Shown here: piece by piece, positions 40,876 through 47,139 of the stretch
Numbering within the stretch: the stretch's first letter is position 1
How the letters are laid out: every line of letters starts with the position of its first letter
Source: Bacteroidales bacterium UBA4912
Lineage (GTDB): Bacteria > Bacteroidota > Bacteroidia > Bacteroidales > Dysgonomonadaceae
Assembly: GCA_002398875.1 (NCBI GenBank)
Contig: DHCC01000033.1
Location: 13,509-60,647 of the forward strand
Length of the DNA: 47,139 nucleotides
Direction: 5' to 3'
Program-made: the position numbers and the translations under genes
Notes under the pieces: model-generated
Told to the model about the DNA's origin: nothing
What the model saw: only the letters and a program-made list of their open reading frames with translations
Database searches by the model: none

Positions 40876-42336
40876 TTACATTTCAGTTATCAGTTCATAT
40901 TTTGGAACAAGTGATTTCATTATCAACCATCCAATAAGATATGCAAATGCGCATACCATGAAAATAATAAAATATCCTGATTCAATTCCTTCAAAACCCA
41001 TGAATTTCAAATTAGTGTTTGCAGAAAAGTCAAATAAAACACCGGAGCCTTGATTGATTAAGTATGATCCAACACCTCCGGCCATTCCACCTATACCGGT
41101 AATAGTACCCACTGCATATTTCGGGAACATGTCACTGACAGTAGTGAAAATGTTAGCAGACCATGATTGATGTGCAGCGGCTGCAATACCTATTATGATT
41201 ACCGGAAGCCAAACAGAGATCTGCCCTAATGGCTGTGCAAATAAAATTAATACAGGGAACATTGCAAAAAGAAGCATTGCTCTCATTCTTCCCTGGTAAG
41301 GGTCCATCTTCTTCTTTTTCATGAAGTAGGCAGGGAAATATCCTGCTGCAAAAACTGAAATCATTGAGATGGCATAAACAACAAATACGTGTGGAGCACT
41401 CTGAATGGAATCTAATCCATAAACCTGACTCAAGTATGCAGGTATCCAGAATAGCAGGAACCACCATACACCGTCAGTAAGAAATTTTCCAACAGCAAAT
41501 GACCAGGTTTGTTTATGTTTGAAAGCTTGCTTGAATGTCACTTTACTTCCGTTCTTAGCAACTTTTTCGGCAGCCGCTATAATTTCTGCATCATCATCTT
41601 GGTTAATATATGCCAATTCAGCAGCATTTACTCTTTTATTCTTCTCAGGCTTTTCGTAAACAAACACCCAGACCCCCATCCATACAAAACCTAACGCACC
41701 TATTATTAAAAAGGCCATTTCCCATCCCCAAGCTCTTGCAATGAATGGAATAGTTAGTGGAGCAATTAATGCACCAATTTGAGCTCCCGCGTTAAAAAGA
41801 CTTGTGGCATAAGCTCTGTCTTTTTTAGGGAAATATTCTGCTGTCGCCTTAATAGCAGCAGGGAAGTTACCTGCCTCACCAATTGCCAGCACTAAACGTG
41901 CAAAAATGAATAGTGTTACACTTACAGATACCACCAAAGAAACATCTCCAACAGTTGCTATTGCTTCTTTTGCTCCTTCAAAACTCATAGTCCATTCACC
42001 GGCTACAATTCCTGATGTTAGCAGACCGCAGAATGCATGCATAACTGCTCCTGCCGACCAAACACCTATAGCCCAAAGGTAGCCTTTCTTAGTGTCAAGA
42101 CGATCAACGAATTTTCCTGCAAATAGCATTGAGAAAGCATAAAATAGAGAAAACAGACCAGCAATAGTCCCATAGTCACTATTAGTCCAATGAAATTCAG
42201 GCGCAATAAAATCGGCCCATGTTAAAGAAAGTACCTGTCTGTCCAGATAATTGACTGTTGTTGCCAAAAACAACATCAGACATATTGTCCAGCGCTGATT
42301 GGTCATTTTTGCTTTTCCTTGTTGTAGATTACTCAT
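40876..42336 (-). CDS. exuT: MFS transporter, hexuronate (ExuT) type
   Basis: This is a 486-residue inner-membrane proton symporter of the anion:cation symporter family (ExuT/GudP branch). Twelve helices are visible. 'VNYLDRQVLSLTWADFIAPEFHWTNSDYGTIAG' is the typical TM1 block of hexuronate transporters, and 'FAGKFVDRLDTKKGY' is the MFS loop 2-3 motif. 'FLLFWIPAYLSQVYGLD' is conserved in TM7. It is the last gene of the operon, after the KDPG aldolase. It probably imports galacturonate, glucuronate or unsaturated/keto uronates that the kduI-kdgA enzymes then consume. Which uronate it prefers is an inference. Confidence 0.9.
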   Translation of the reverse strand: MSNLQQGKAKMTNQRWTICLMLFLATTVNYLDRQVLSLTWADFIAPEFHWTNSDYGTIAGLFSLFYAFSMLFAGKFVDRLDTKKGYLWAIGVWSAGAVMHAFCGLLTSGIVAGEWTMSFEGAKEAIATVGDVSLVVSVSVTLFIFARLVLAIGEAGNFPAAIKATAEYFPKKDRAYATSLFNAGAQIGALIAPLTIPFIARAWGWEMAFLIIGALGFVWMGVWVFVYEKPEKNKRVNAAELAYINQDDDAEIIAAAEKVAKNGSKVTFKQAFKHKQTWSFAVGKFLTDGVWWFLLFWIPAYLSQVYGLDSIQSAPHVFVVYAISMISVFAAGYFPAYFMKKKKMDPYQGRMRAMLLFAMFPVLILFAQPLGQISVWLPVIIIGIAAAAHQSWSANIFTTVSDMFPKYAVGTITGIGGMAGGVGSYLINQGSGVLFDFSANTNLKFMGFEGIESGYFIIFMVCAFAYLIGWLIMKSLVPKYELITEM

Positions 42337-42389
42337 GATTTTTTTGTATTGATTATTTAGTTTATTTCATGTATTTATTTAATTGAGTG

Positions 42390-43070
42390 CTAATATTTAG
42401 CAAGCCTGAAATTTTTTATTACCGAAAGGCTTATTTTGCTTAACTCGGTGATTTTGTCCCATTCCCTGTTTTTCAGTACTTCTTTAGGGAAAAGGTTAGA
42501 TCCCATGCCAACACAGGTTACACCTGCTTTAAACCAGGCAGAAAGATTCTCTTCTGTTGGTTCTACTCCCCCTGTTACCATTAGTTTAGACCAAGGCATA
42601 GGTCCTTTTATGTTTTTAACGAATGTTGGTCCGCCAACGTTACCTGCCGGGAATACTTTTACAATTTCGGCACCAAGTTCCTGAGCCATACCAATTTCTG
42701 ATGTGGTGCCACAGCCAGGTGAGTATGCTATTTGCCTGCGGTTGCAAACCTTAAATATTTCCGGATTCAATAAAGGACCCACAATAAAATTTGCACCAAG
42801 CTGAATGTAAAGTGCTGCAGTCGGAGCATCCACTATTGAACCTATTCCAAGTATCATTTCAGGACACTCTTTGTCTGCCCATTTTATTAATTCAGCAAAT
42901 ACTTCATGAGCGAAGTCACCCCTGTTGGTAAATTCAAACGCTCTTATGCCACCGTTATAACATGCTTTAATAACATGTTTTGCAACTTCTGCATCGGAAT
43001 TATAAAATACCGGAATTATACCGGTATCTTCCATTGTCTGATATACTTTTAATCTTGAAAACTTTGCCAT
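42390..43070 (-). CDS. kdgA: 2-dehydro-3-deoxy-phosphogluconate (KDPG) aldolase
   Basis: This is a 226-residue class I aldolase splitting KDPG to pyruvate and glyceraldehyde-3-phosphate, the last step of uronate breakdown. The Schiff-base lysine is K138 in 'EIVKVFPAGNVGGPTFVKNIKGP', and the catalytic glutamate is E46 in 'FEFTNRG'. 'LMVTGGVEPTEENLSAWFKAG' is the phosphate-binding block. It lies 11 bp after kdgK. The length is slightly above the E. coli Eda (213 residues). Confidence 0.94.
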   Translation of the reverse strand: MAKFSRLKVYQTMEDTGIIPVFYNSDAEVAKHVIKACYNGGIRAFEFTNRGDFAHEVFAELIKWADKECPEMILGIGSIVDAPTAALYIQLGANFIVGPLLNPEIFKVCNRRQIAYSPGCGTTSEIGMAQELGAEIVKVFPAGNVGGPTFVKNIKGPMPWSKLMVTGGVEPTEENLSAWFKAGVTCVGMGSNLFPKEVLKNREWDKITELSKISLSVIKNFRLAKY

Positions 43071-43081
43071 AAATCAATTTA

Positions 43082-44119
43082 TTATCTAACAACCCTTCCT
43101 GATCCGTCGCCCTTCATAAGTGTTTCAACCTCCTGCACTGAAACCAAATTAAAGTCACCATATACAGTATGTTTCAAGCAAGATGCAGCCACTGCAAAAT
43201 CAAGGGCTTTCTGGTCATTGCCTTTATATGTCAGCAGTCCGTAAATCAACCCTCCCATAAAGGAATCTCCACCACCGACTCGGTCAACAATATGAGTAAT
43301 ATCGTATCTTTTTGATTGGTACAGCTTGTCTGAATACAAGCAGCCACCCCAAGTGTTGTGATTTGCGTTGATAGAACCACGCAGTGTTATTATCACTTTT
43401 TTAGCACGTGGAAAGCGATTCATTAATTGCTTGCAAACTGATTCAAACTCAGCTGCATCAACTTCTCCACCGGTATGCTCAACCTGAAATCCTTCCGGCT
43501 TTATTCCAAAAACCTTTTCAGCATCTTCTTCATTACCCAGTATTATATCACAACCTTCAACCAGCTCAGGCATAACTTCAGAGGCTGTTTTTCCATATTT
43601 CCAGAGATTTTTGCGGTAATTGAGATCACATGACACTGTAACGCCCATCTCATTAGCTGTTTTTATAGCCTCTAGACATGCATCTGCAGCTCCCTGTGAA
43701 AGTGCCGGTGTGATTCCGGTCCAATGAAACCAGGTGGCATCTTTAAGTATTTCTTTCCAGTTGAACATCCCCTTCTCAACTTCTGCAATTGAAGAGTGCG
43801 CTCTGTCGTACACCACTTTTGATGGACGCGCAACAGCACCCGTTTCCAGGAAGTAGATTCCAACTCTCTCTCCGCCTCGCAATATTTGTTTGGTACCTAC
43901 ATCGTACTTCCGCAGATCAGAGATACACCACTCAGCAATCTCATTTTTTGGTAAACGTGTCACAAAATCCACAGGAATACCATAATTGGCAAGCGACACA
44001 GCCACATTTGCTTCTCCACCGCCAAAAGTGGCATTAAGATTATCTGATTGGATAAATCTTTTGTATCCGGGAGCTGCAAGACGCAGCATGATCTCCCCAA
44101 AAGTTACAACTTTTTGCAT
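43082..44119 (-). CDS. kdgK: 2-keto-3-deoxygluconate kinase
   Basis: This is a 345-residue PfkB-family sugar kinase converting KDG to KDPG with ATP. 'VVTFGEIMLRLAAPGYKRFIQSDNLNATFGGGEANVAVSLANYG' is the N-terminal substrate block (43990-44115). The catalytic base is in the C-terminal PfkB signature 'VDRVGGGDSFMGGLIYGLL'. The position between DUF4861 and KDPG aldolase in an operon with kduI and kduD fixes the substrate as KDG rather than another sugar. It is 29 bp after the DUF4861 gene. Confidence 0.94.
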   Translation of the reverse strand: MQKVVTFGEIMLRLAAPGYKRFIQSDNLNATFGGGEANVAVSLANYGIPVDFVTRLPKNEIAEWCISDLRKYDVGTKQILRGGERVGIYFLETGAVARPSKVVYDRAHSSIAEVEKGMFNWKEILKDATWFHWTGITPALSQGAADACLEAIKTANEMGVTVSCDLNYRKNLWKYGKTASEVMPELVEGCDIILGNEEDAEKVFGIKPEGFQVEHTGGEVDAAEFESVCKQLMNRFPRAKKVIITLRGSINANHNTWGGCLYSDKLYQSKRYDITHIVDRVGGGDSFMGGLIYGLLTYKGNDQKALDFAVAASCLKHTVYGDFNLVSVQEVETLMKGDGSGRVVR

Positions 44120-44148
44120 ATAAATAAATTGAGATAGTTTAATATTAT

Positions 44149-45309
44149 TTATTGGGTTATATTAATCGTGAGTGATTGATCAATTTTCTGTTTTTCCACC
44201 TTCAGAAATTCCACCCAATCTACAAAACTGTCAAATCCTGCTTTAGTCCAGCCACCACCGGTGTAATAAGTATATTGAGCACCCGGTTTATAGCTGTTAA
44301 GTCCAAGATAATGACCTTCGGATACTTTTATTATTCCATAACCTTTGGGATGAATTGCAGCAGTAAATATAGTACCGTTAACTTCATCCTTCGGAGTTTC
44401 GTATGCAATGATGCCGCTATTATCTCCAAAAGTTGTATTTGCTGCATTTTCCAGTGGATTCACTTCAGGCATAACAATTCCGGTTGCCACAGTGAGCAGT
44501 GCAGTATCTGTCTCGAATATATTTGTTACTTTGTTAAATAGGCTGTAGGCATCAAGAGATATGATTCGTGTTTCTGTAATCTCATTATTGCCAGCTTTAT
44601 AAGGCTCATAAGTAAGTCTGAAAGTGATCCTAAGCGGGCCATTATCCAGAATCTCTGCTGTAACAAAATTGTCGCCAAGACACAGAGAATCATTCTTTAC
44701 GGGAGCTGTCATCCCGAGTCCGAGTGTCCTGCCAACCTTATAATAGTCCAATCCTTCGCCATGGTCTGTGTGATATGATGCCACTCCCGAAAGATCATTT
44801 TCGTACCATTTATCAATAATCAGATCTTCTGTTCTTTTTGCCCAGAAGTCCATTCCGTTGCTTATCTCGCCTGTCGCTTTTAAAGCAGGACCATAAACTC
44901 TGAATGCGGTCATATTATTCTCCCAGGTAAAATCATCCTTTCTTTCAGGAACAAGACGACCATAAACAAGTGATTGAAACTCTTCCGGATCACCTGCTGA
45001 TATTTTGTAAAAGGCATCTTGATCTGCTTCAACCGATACAGGGAAAATAAGAGTCTCAACCTTATCTGTTCCATTAGTTATCAATTGATATGGAATCTGT
45101 TTACCCTTATCATCAGTTACAACAATTGTTTGCCCCGTTTTAAGCGACAATTTCTGTTGTACCTCTTCCCAGGAAATTTCAACCATTTCATTTTCCCTGT
45201 CCACCGACAAAGGATTATGAATATCAATCGTCAGTCTTTTTTGCGATGTATTGCACCCGCAAAGTATCACTATAAATAGAAGTGTTAGAATTTTAATGCC
45301 CTTTTTCAT
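44149..45309 (-). CDS. DUF4861 lipoprotein of the uronate operon
   Basis: This is a 386-residue lipoprotein: a hydrophobic N-terminus with lipobox 'LCGC' (C19). The rest is beta-rich and matches my memory of the DUF4861 family, common beside pectin and ulvan enzymes in Bacteroidota. Characteristic pieces are 'ENNMTAFRVYGPALKATGEISNGMDFW', 'SYHTDHGEGLDYYKVGRTLGLGMTAP', 'TYYTGGGWTKAGFDSFVDWVEFL'. No catalytic function is established. The sequence of conserved charged and aromatic residues (His, Asp, Tyr, Trp) suggests a carbohydrate-active enzyme or binder acting in the periplasm on an unsaturated or oxidised uronate. Gene spacing (33 and 29 bp) shows it is part of the operon. Confidence 0.85.
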   Translation of the reverse strand: MKKGIKILTLLFIVILCGCNTSQKRLTIDIHNPLSVDRENEMVEISWEEVQQKLSLKTGQTIVVTDDKGKQIPYQLITNGTDKVETLIFPVSVEADQDAFYKISAGDPEEFQSLVYGRLVPERKDDFTWENNMTAFRVYGPALKATGEISNGMDFWAKRTEDLIIDKWYENDLSGVASYHTDHGEGLDYYKVGRTLGLGMTAPVKNDSLCLGDNFVTAEILDNGPLRITFRLTYEPYKAGNNEITETRIISLDAYSLFNKVTNIFETDTALLTVATGIVMPEVNPLENAANTTFGDNSGIIAYETPKDEVNGTIFTAAIHPKGYGIIKVSEGHYLGLNSYKPGAQYTYYTGGGWTKAGFDSFVDWVEFLKVEKQKIDQSLTINITQ

Positions 45310-45342
45310 GAGTATGTTATTAGTTGTTTCCTTTAAAAGGTT

Positions 45343-46134
45343 TTATGGTTGTTTTCCGATATAAGCTAAAATTCCACCGTCAACATACAGAATATGTCCA
45401 TTTACGAAATTTGATGCTTCAGAAGCAAGGAAAACTGCCGGTCCCATAAGATCTTCTGTTGTTCCCCATCTTGCAGCAGGAGTTTTAGATACAATAAAGG
45501 AGTCGAACGGGTGCCTTGAACCGTCTGCCTGTCTCTCACGAAGAGGAGCCGTTTGTGGTGTTGCAATGTATCCTGGACCTATTCCATTACATTGAATATT
45601 ATATTCGCCATATTCTGAGCAGATGTTTTTTGTCAGCATCTTCAATCCACCTTTAGCTGCGGCATAAGCTGATACGGTTTCACGTCCCAATTCACTCATC
45701 ATAGAACAAATATTGATAATCTTACCGTGACCTTTTTTTATCATTTGTGGTATAACTGCTTTTGAGACGATAAATGGCCCGTTCAGGTCAATATCTATAA
45801 CCTGTCGAAATTCCGCAGCAGACATTTCATGCATTGGTACGCGCTTAATAATTCCAGCGTTGTTTACTAATATATCAATAGTCCCAACCTCTTTTTCTAC
45901 AGTTTTAATAAATGCATTAACAGCATCCTCATCTGTTACATCGCATACATAACCACGAGCATCTATACCTTTTTCCTTGTACGCAGCAATACCTTTGTCA
46001 ACCAGTTCACGGCTGATATCATTAAAAACTATTTTTGCACCAGCTTCAGCATAAGCAGTAGCAATTGCAAAACCAATACCATATGATGCACCGGTTATTA
46101 GTGCTATTTTATTCTCCAATGAAAAATTGACCAT
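45343..46134 (-). CDS. kduD: KduD-type short-chain dehydrogenase (2-deoxy-D-gluconate 3-dehydrogenase)
   Basis: This is a 263-residue classical SDR. The cofactor motif TGASYGIG is at 14-21, 'NNAG' at 91-94, and the active site is S144, Y157, K161 ('SAYAAAKGG'). In this operon it should reduce 2,5-diketo-3-deoxygluconate (the product of KduI) to 2-keto-3-deoxygluconate. Related Bacteroides genes are often named gluconate 5-dehydrogenase from sequence alone. The kduI and kdgK neighbours favour KduD. It starts 35 bp after kduI. Confidence 0.92.
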   Translation of the reverse strand: MVNFSLENKIALITGASYGIGFAIATAYAEAGAKIVFNDISRELVDKGIAAYKEKGIDARGYVCDVTDEDAVNAFIKTVEKEVGTIDILVNNAGIIKRVPMHEMSAAEFRQVIDIDLNGPFIVSKAVIPQMIKKGHGKIINICSMMSELGRETVSAYAAAKGGLKMLTKNICSEYGEYNIQCNGIGPGYIATPQTAPLRERQADGSRHPFDSFIVSKTPAARWGTTEDLMGPAVFLASEASNFVNGHILYVDGGILAYIGKQP

Positions 46135-46169
46135 TGTTTAAATATTTATTTTGTTTAATATCATTAATC

Positions 46170-47012
46170 TTATTTGATATCTGTAATTTTCGAAAAGTCT
46201 TGATCGCCATAGTCAAGATTTTCACCTGCCATACCCCATATAAATGTATAGTTACTGGTAGCTGCAGCTGAGTGAATAGACCATTCAGGAGATAAAACTG
46301 CCTGATCACCCTTCATCCAGATGTGTCTTGTTTCATCTACTTCACCCATAAAATGGCACACAGCCTGATCTTCAGGCACCTCGAAATAAAAATAAGCTTC
46401 CATTCTGCGCGAATGTACGTGTGCAGGCATAGTATTCCATACGCTACCCGGAGCCAGCTCTGTCATTCCCATTTGTAGCTGGCATGTTGGCAACACCTGA
46501 TTAACAATCATCTTGTTGATATTACGATGATTTGAGCTTTCAAGTGACCCCATTTCTGCAACAACAGCATCTGCTTTAGTTACCTTTTTATCAGGATAGT
46601 TGCGATGAGCAGTAGCAGAATTAAAGTAAAATTTAGCAGGTTTTGATGAGTCGTCACTTTCAAAATATACTTCACGATCTCCTGAACCAAGATAAAGAGC
46701 TTCTTTATAATCGAGTTCAAAAACAGTGTCACCAACTCTTACTTTTCCTTTGTTGCCAACATTGTAAATTCCTAATTCACGGTTACGTAGAAAAATCGGT
46801 TGTTTCAATGGATCAATGGCCTCAAGCTGCAATGATTCATTAACAGGCATTGCACCACCTACAATCATGCGATCGTACATAGAATATACCATGTTTACTT
46901 CATCGGCACTAAATACTTTTTCTATCAGGAAGTCTTTGCGTAATCTCTGAGTATCATATGATTTCGCATCTTCAGGATGAGCAGCGTAACGTAATTGATA
47001 ATTTGTTTTCAT
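46170..47012 (-). CDS. kduI: 5-keto-4-deoxyuronate isomerase
   Basis: This is a 280-residue zinc cupin that isomerises 4-deoxy-L-threo-5-hexosulose uronate, made from unsaturated uronates after pectin-lyase action, to 2,5-diketo-3-deoxygluconate. The zinc ligands H198, H200, E205 and H247 ('PAHVHSRRMEAYFYF' and 'EWSIHSAA') match E. coli KduI 196/198/203/245 with a shift of two. 'RYAAHPEDAKSYDTQRLRKDFL' is the family start. It heads the operon and follows a complete promoter with an operator at 47046-47087, so all six genes should respond to one repressor. Confidence 0.96.
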   Translation of the reverse strand: MKTNYQLRYAAHPEDAKSYDTQRLRKDFLIEKVFSADEVNMVYSMYDRMIVGGAMPVNESLQLEAIDPLKQPIFLRNRELGIYNVGNKGKVRVGDTVFELDYKEALYLGSGDREVYFESDDSSKPAKFYFNSATAHRNYPDKKVTKADAVVAEMGSLESSNHRNINKMIVNQVLPTCQLQMGMTELAPGSVWNTMPAHVHSRRMEAYFYFEVPEDQAVCHFMGEVDETRHIWMKGDQAVLSPEWSIHSAAATSNYTFIWGMAGENLDYGDQDFSKITDIK

Positions 47013-47045
47013 ATTATTTTAGTTTTGTTATTTCATTTCTGAGGA

Positions 47046-47087
47046 TGTGCACGTGCACAAAATTACGAATAATTCTTAATAAGACAA
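47046..47087 (-). promoter_or_regulatory. Uronate-operon promoter with LacI-type palindrome
   Basis: On the minus strand, TTG (47087-47085), a 19-bp spacer and TAATTTTG (47065-47058, perfect TAnnTTTG) make a full promoter 46 bp before kduI. TGTGCACGTGCACA (47046-47059) is a 14-bp perfect palindrome with central CG, overlapping the end of the -7 box and the start site. This is the usual form and place of LacI-family operators. The regulator gene is not in the window. Confidence 0.8.
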
Positions 47088-47117
47088 GTTAATATTGAAC
47101 TAATTTAGATGTTATTT

Positions 47118-47139
47118 GCTCTTACTTTGCTCTTACTTT
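47118..47139 (-). repeat. Two tandem 11-bp repeats at the window edge
   Basis: GCTCTTACTTT occurs twice without a gap (47118-47128, 47129-47139). On the minus strand this is AAAGTAAGAGC, the consensus of the degenerate repeats at 28950-28998. It lies 30 bp upstream of the kduI -33 box and may continue beyond the window. Confidence 0.75.

Noticed and set aside
38677..47139. The uronate block as a proven genomic island
   Set aside because: Only the tRNA junction is suggestive. No integrase, no second copy of the tRNA 3' end and no change in composition could be seen within the window.

Overview
The window is AT-rich chromosomal DNA from a Bacteroidota bacterium, most likely order Bacteroidales. 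A family such as Dysgonomonadaceae is a guess, not a demonstration. The evidence is: promoters of the Bacteroidota type (TTG at -33, TAnnTTTG at -7) in front of many genes; weak A-rich start regions instead of strong Shine-Dalgarno sequences; a TonB-dependent receptor with an N-terminal carboxypeptidase-regulatory-like domain; lipoprotein glycan enzymes; the long form of IspG; and serine-type sulfatases. I see no transposase, integrase, CRISPR array, phage gene or rRNA.

Layout. 1-2817: the 5' part of a sodium:solute symporter, divergent from an SLC12-like transporter. 2843-7187: two metalloid-resistance units on the minus strand. One is arsR2-acr3-arsC and ends in a terminator. The other is arsR1, a thioredoxin-like gene and a COG0701 permease. 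The two ArsR proteins have nearly the same recognition helix, and four operator-like sites share the geometry GTTCG-N8-CGAAC. 7238-11480: an SRAP/YedK-type DNA-crosslink protein, an uncharacterised protein, a TonB siderophore receptor and a 59-residue membrane protein. 11646-14658: a pair of exported sulfatases. 14957-20870: CYTH protein, ilvE, dnaG and a NatAB-type ABC exporter. 21077-24662: a four-gene catecholate-type siderophore ABC importer (order as in yclNOPQ), preceded by a promoter and then an intrinsic terminator, which suggests attenuation. 24718-26913: a GH29 alpha-L-fucosidase. 27001-37464: housekeeping genes (Spx/ArsC-like protein, dusB, S41 protease, threonylcarbamoyl-AMP synthase, fabI, aquaporin, MBL protein, glyoxalase, long ispG, DUF108 dehydrogenase). 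37605-38498: a dehydrogenase-like protein that lacks catalytic residues. 38677-38750: a CAU-anticodon tRNA, probably tRNA-Ile2, whose 3' half is overlapped in antisense by the end of a GH127 gene.

40876-47012 is a minus-strand operon: kduI, kduD, a DUF4861 lipoprotein, kdgK, kdgA and an ExuT-like transporter. Together these carry 5-keto-4-deoxyuronate, the product of pectin-type lyases, to pyruvate and glyceraldehyde-3-phosphate, and import hexuronate-type sugars. Its promoter is complete, and a 14-bp perfect palindrome with a central CG (LacI-family style) overlaps the -7 element. With the GH127, GH29 and sulfatase genes, this points to a lifestyle of degrading pectin and sulfated or fucosylated glycans.

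The signals least explained by ordinary annotation are the 11-bp helically phased repeats (28902-28998 and 47118-47139), the ArsR operator set, the leader terminator before the siderophore importer, the GH127 tail inside the tRNA, and the uncharacterised proteins at 8120, 11301, 28462 and 44149. I found no clearly new multi-gene defence or mobile system.
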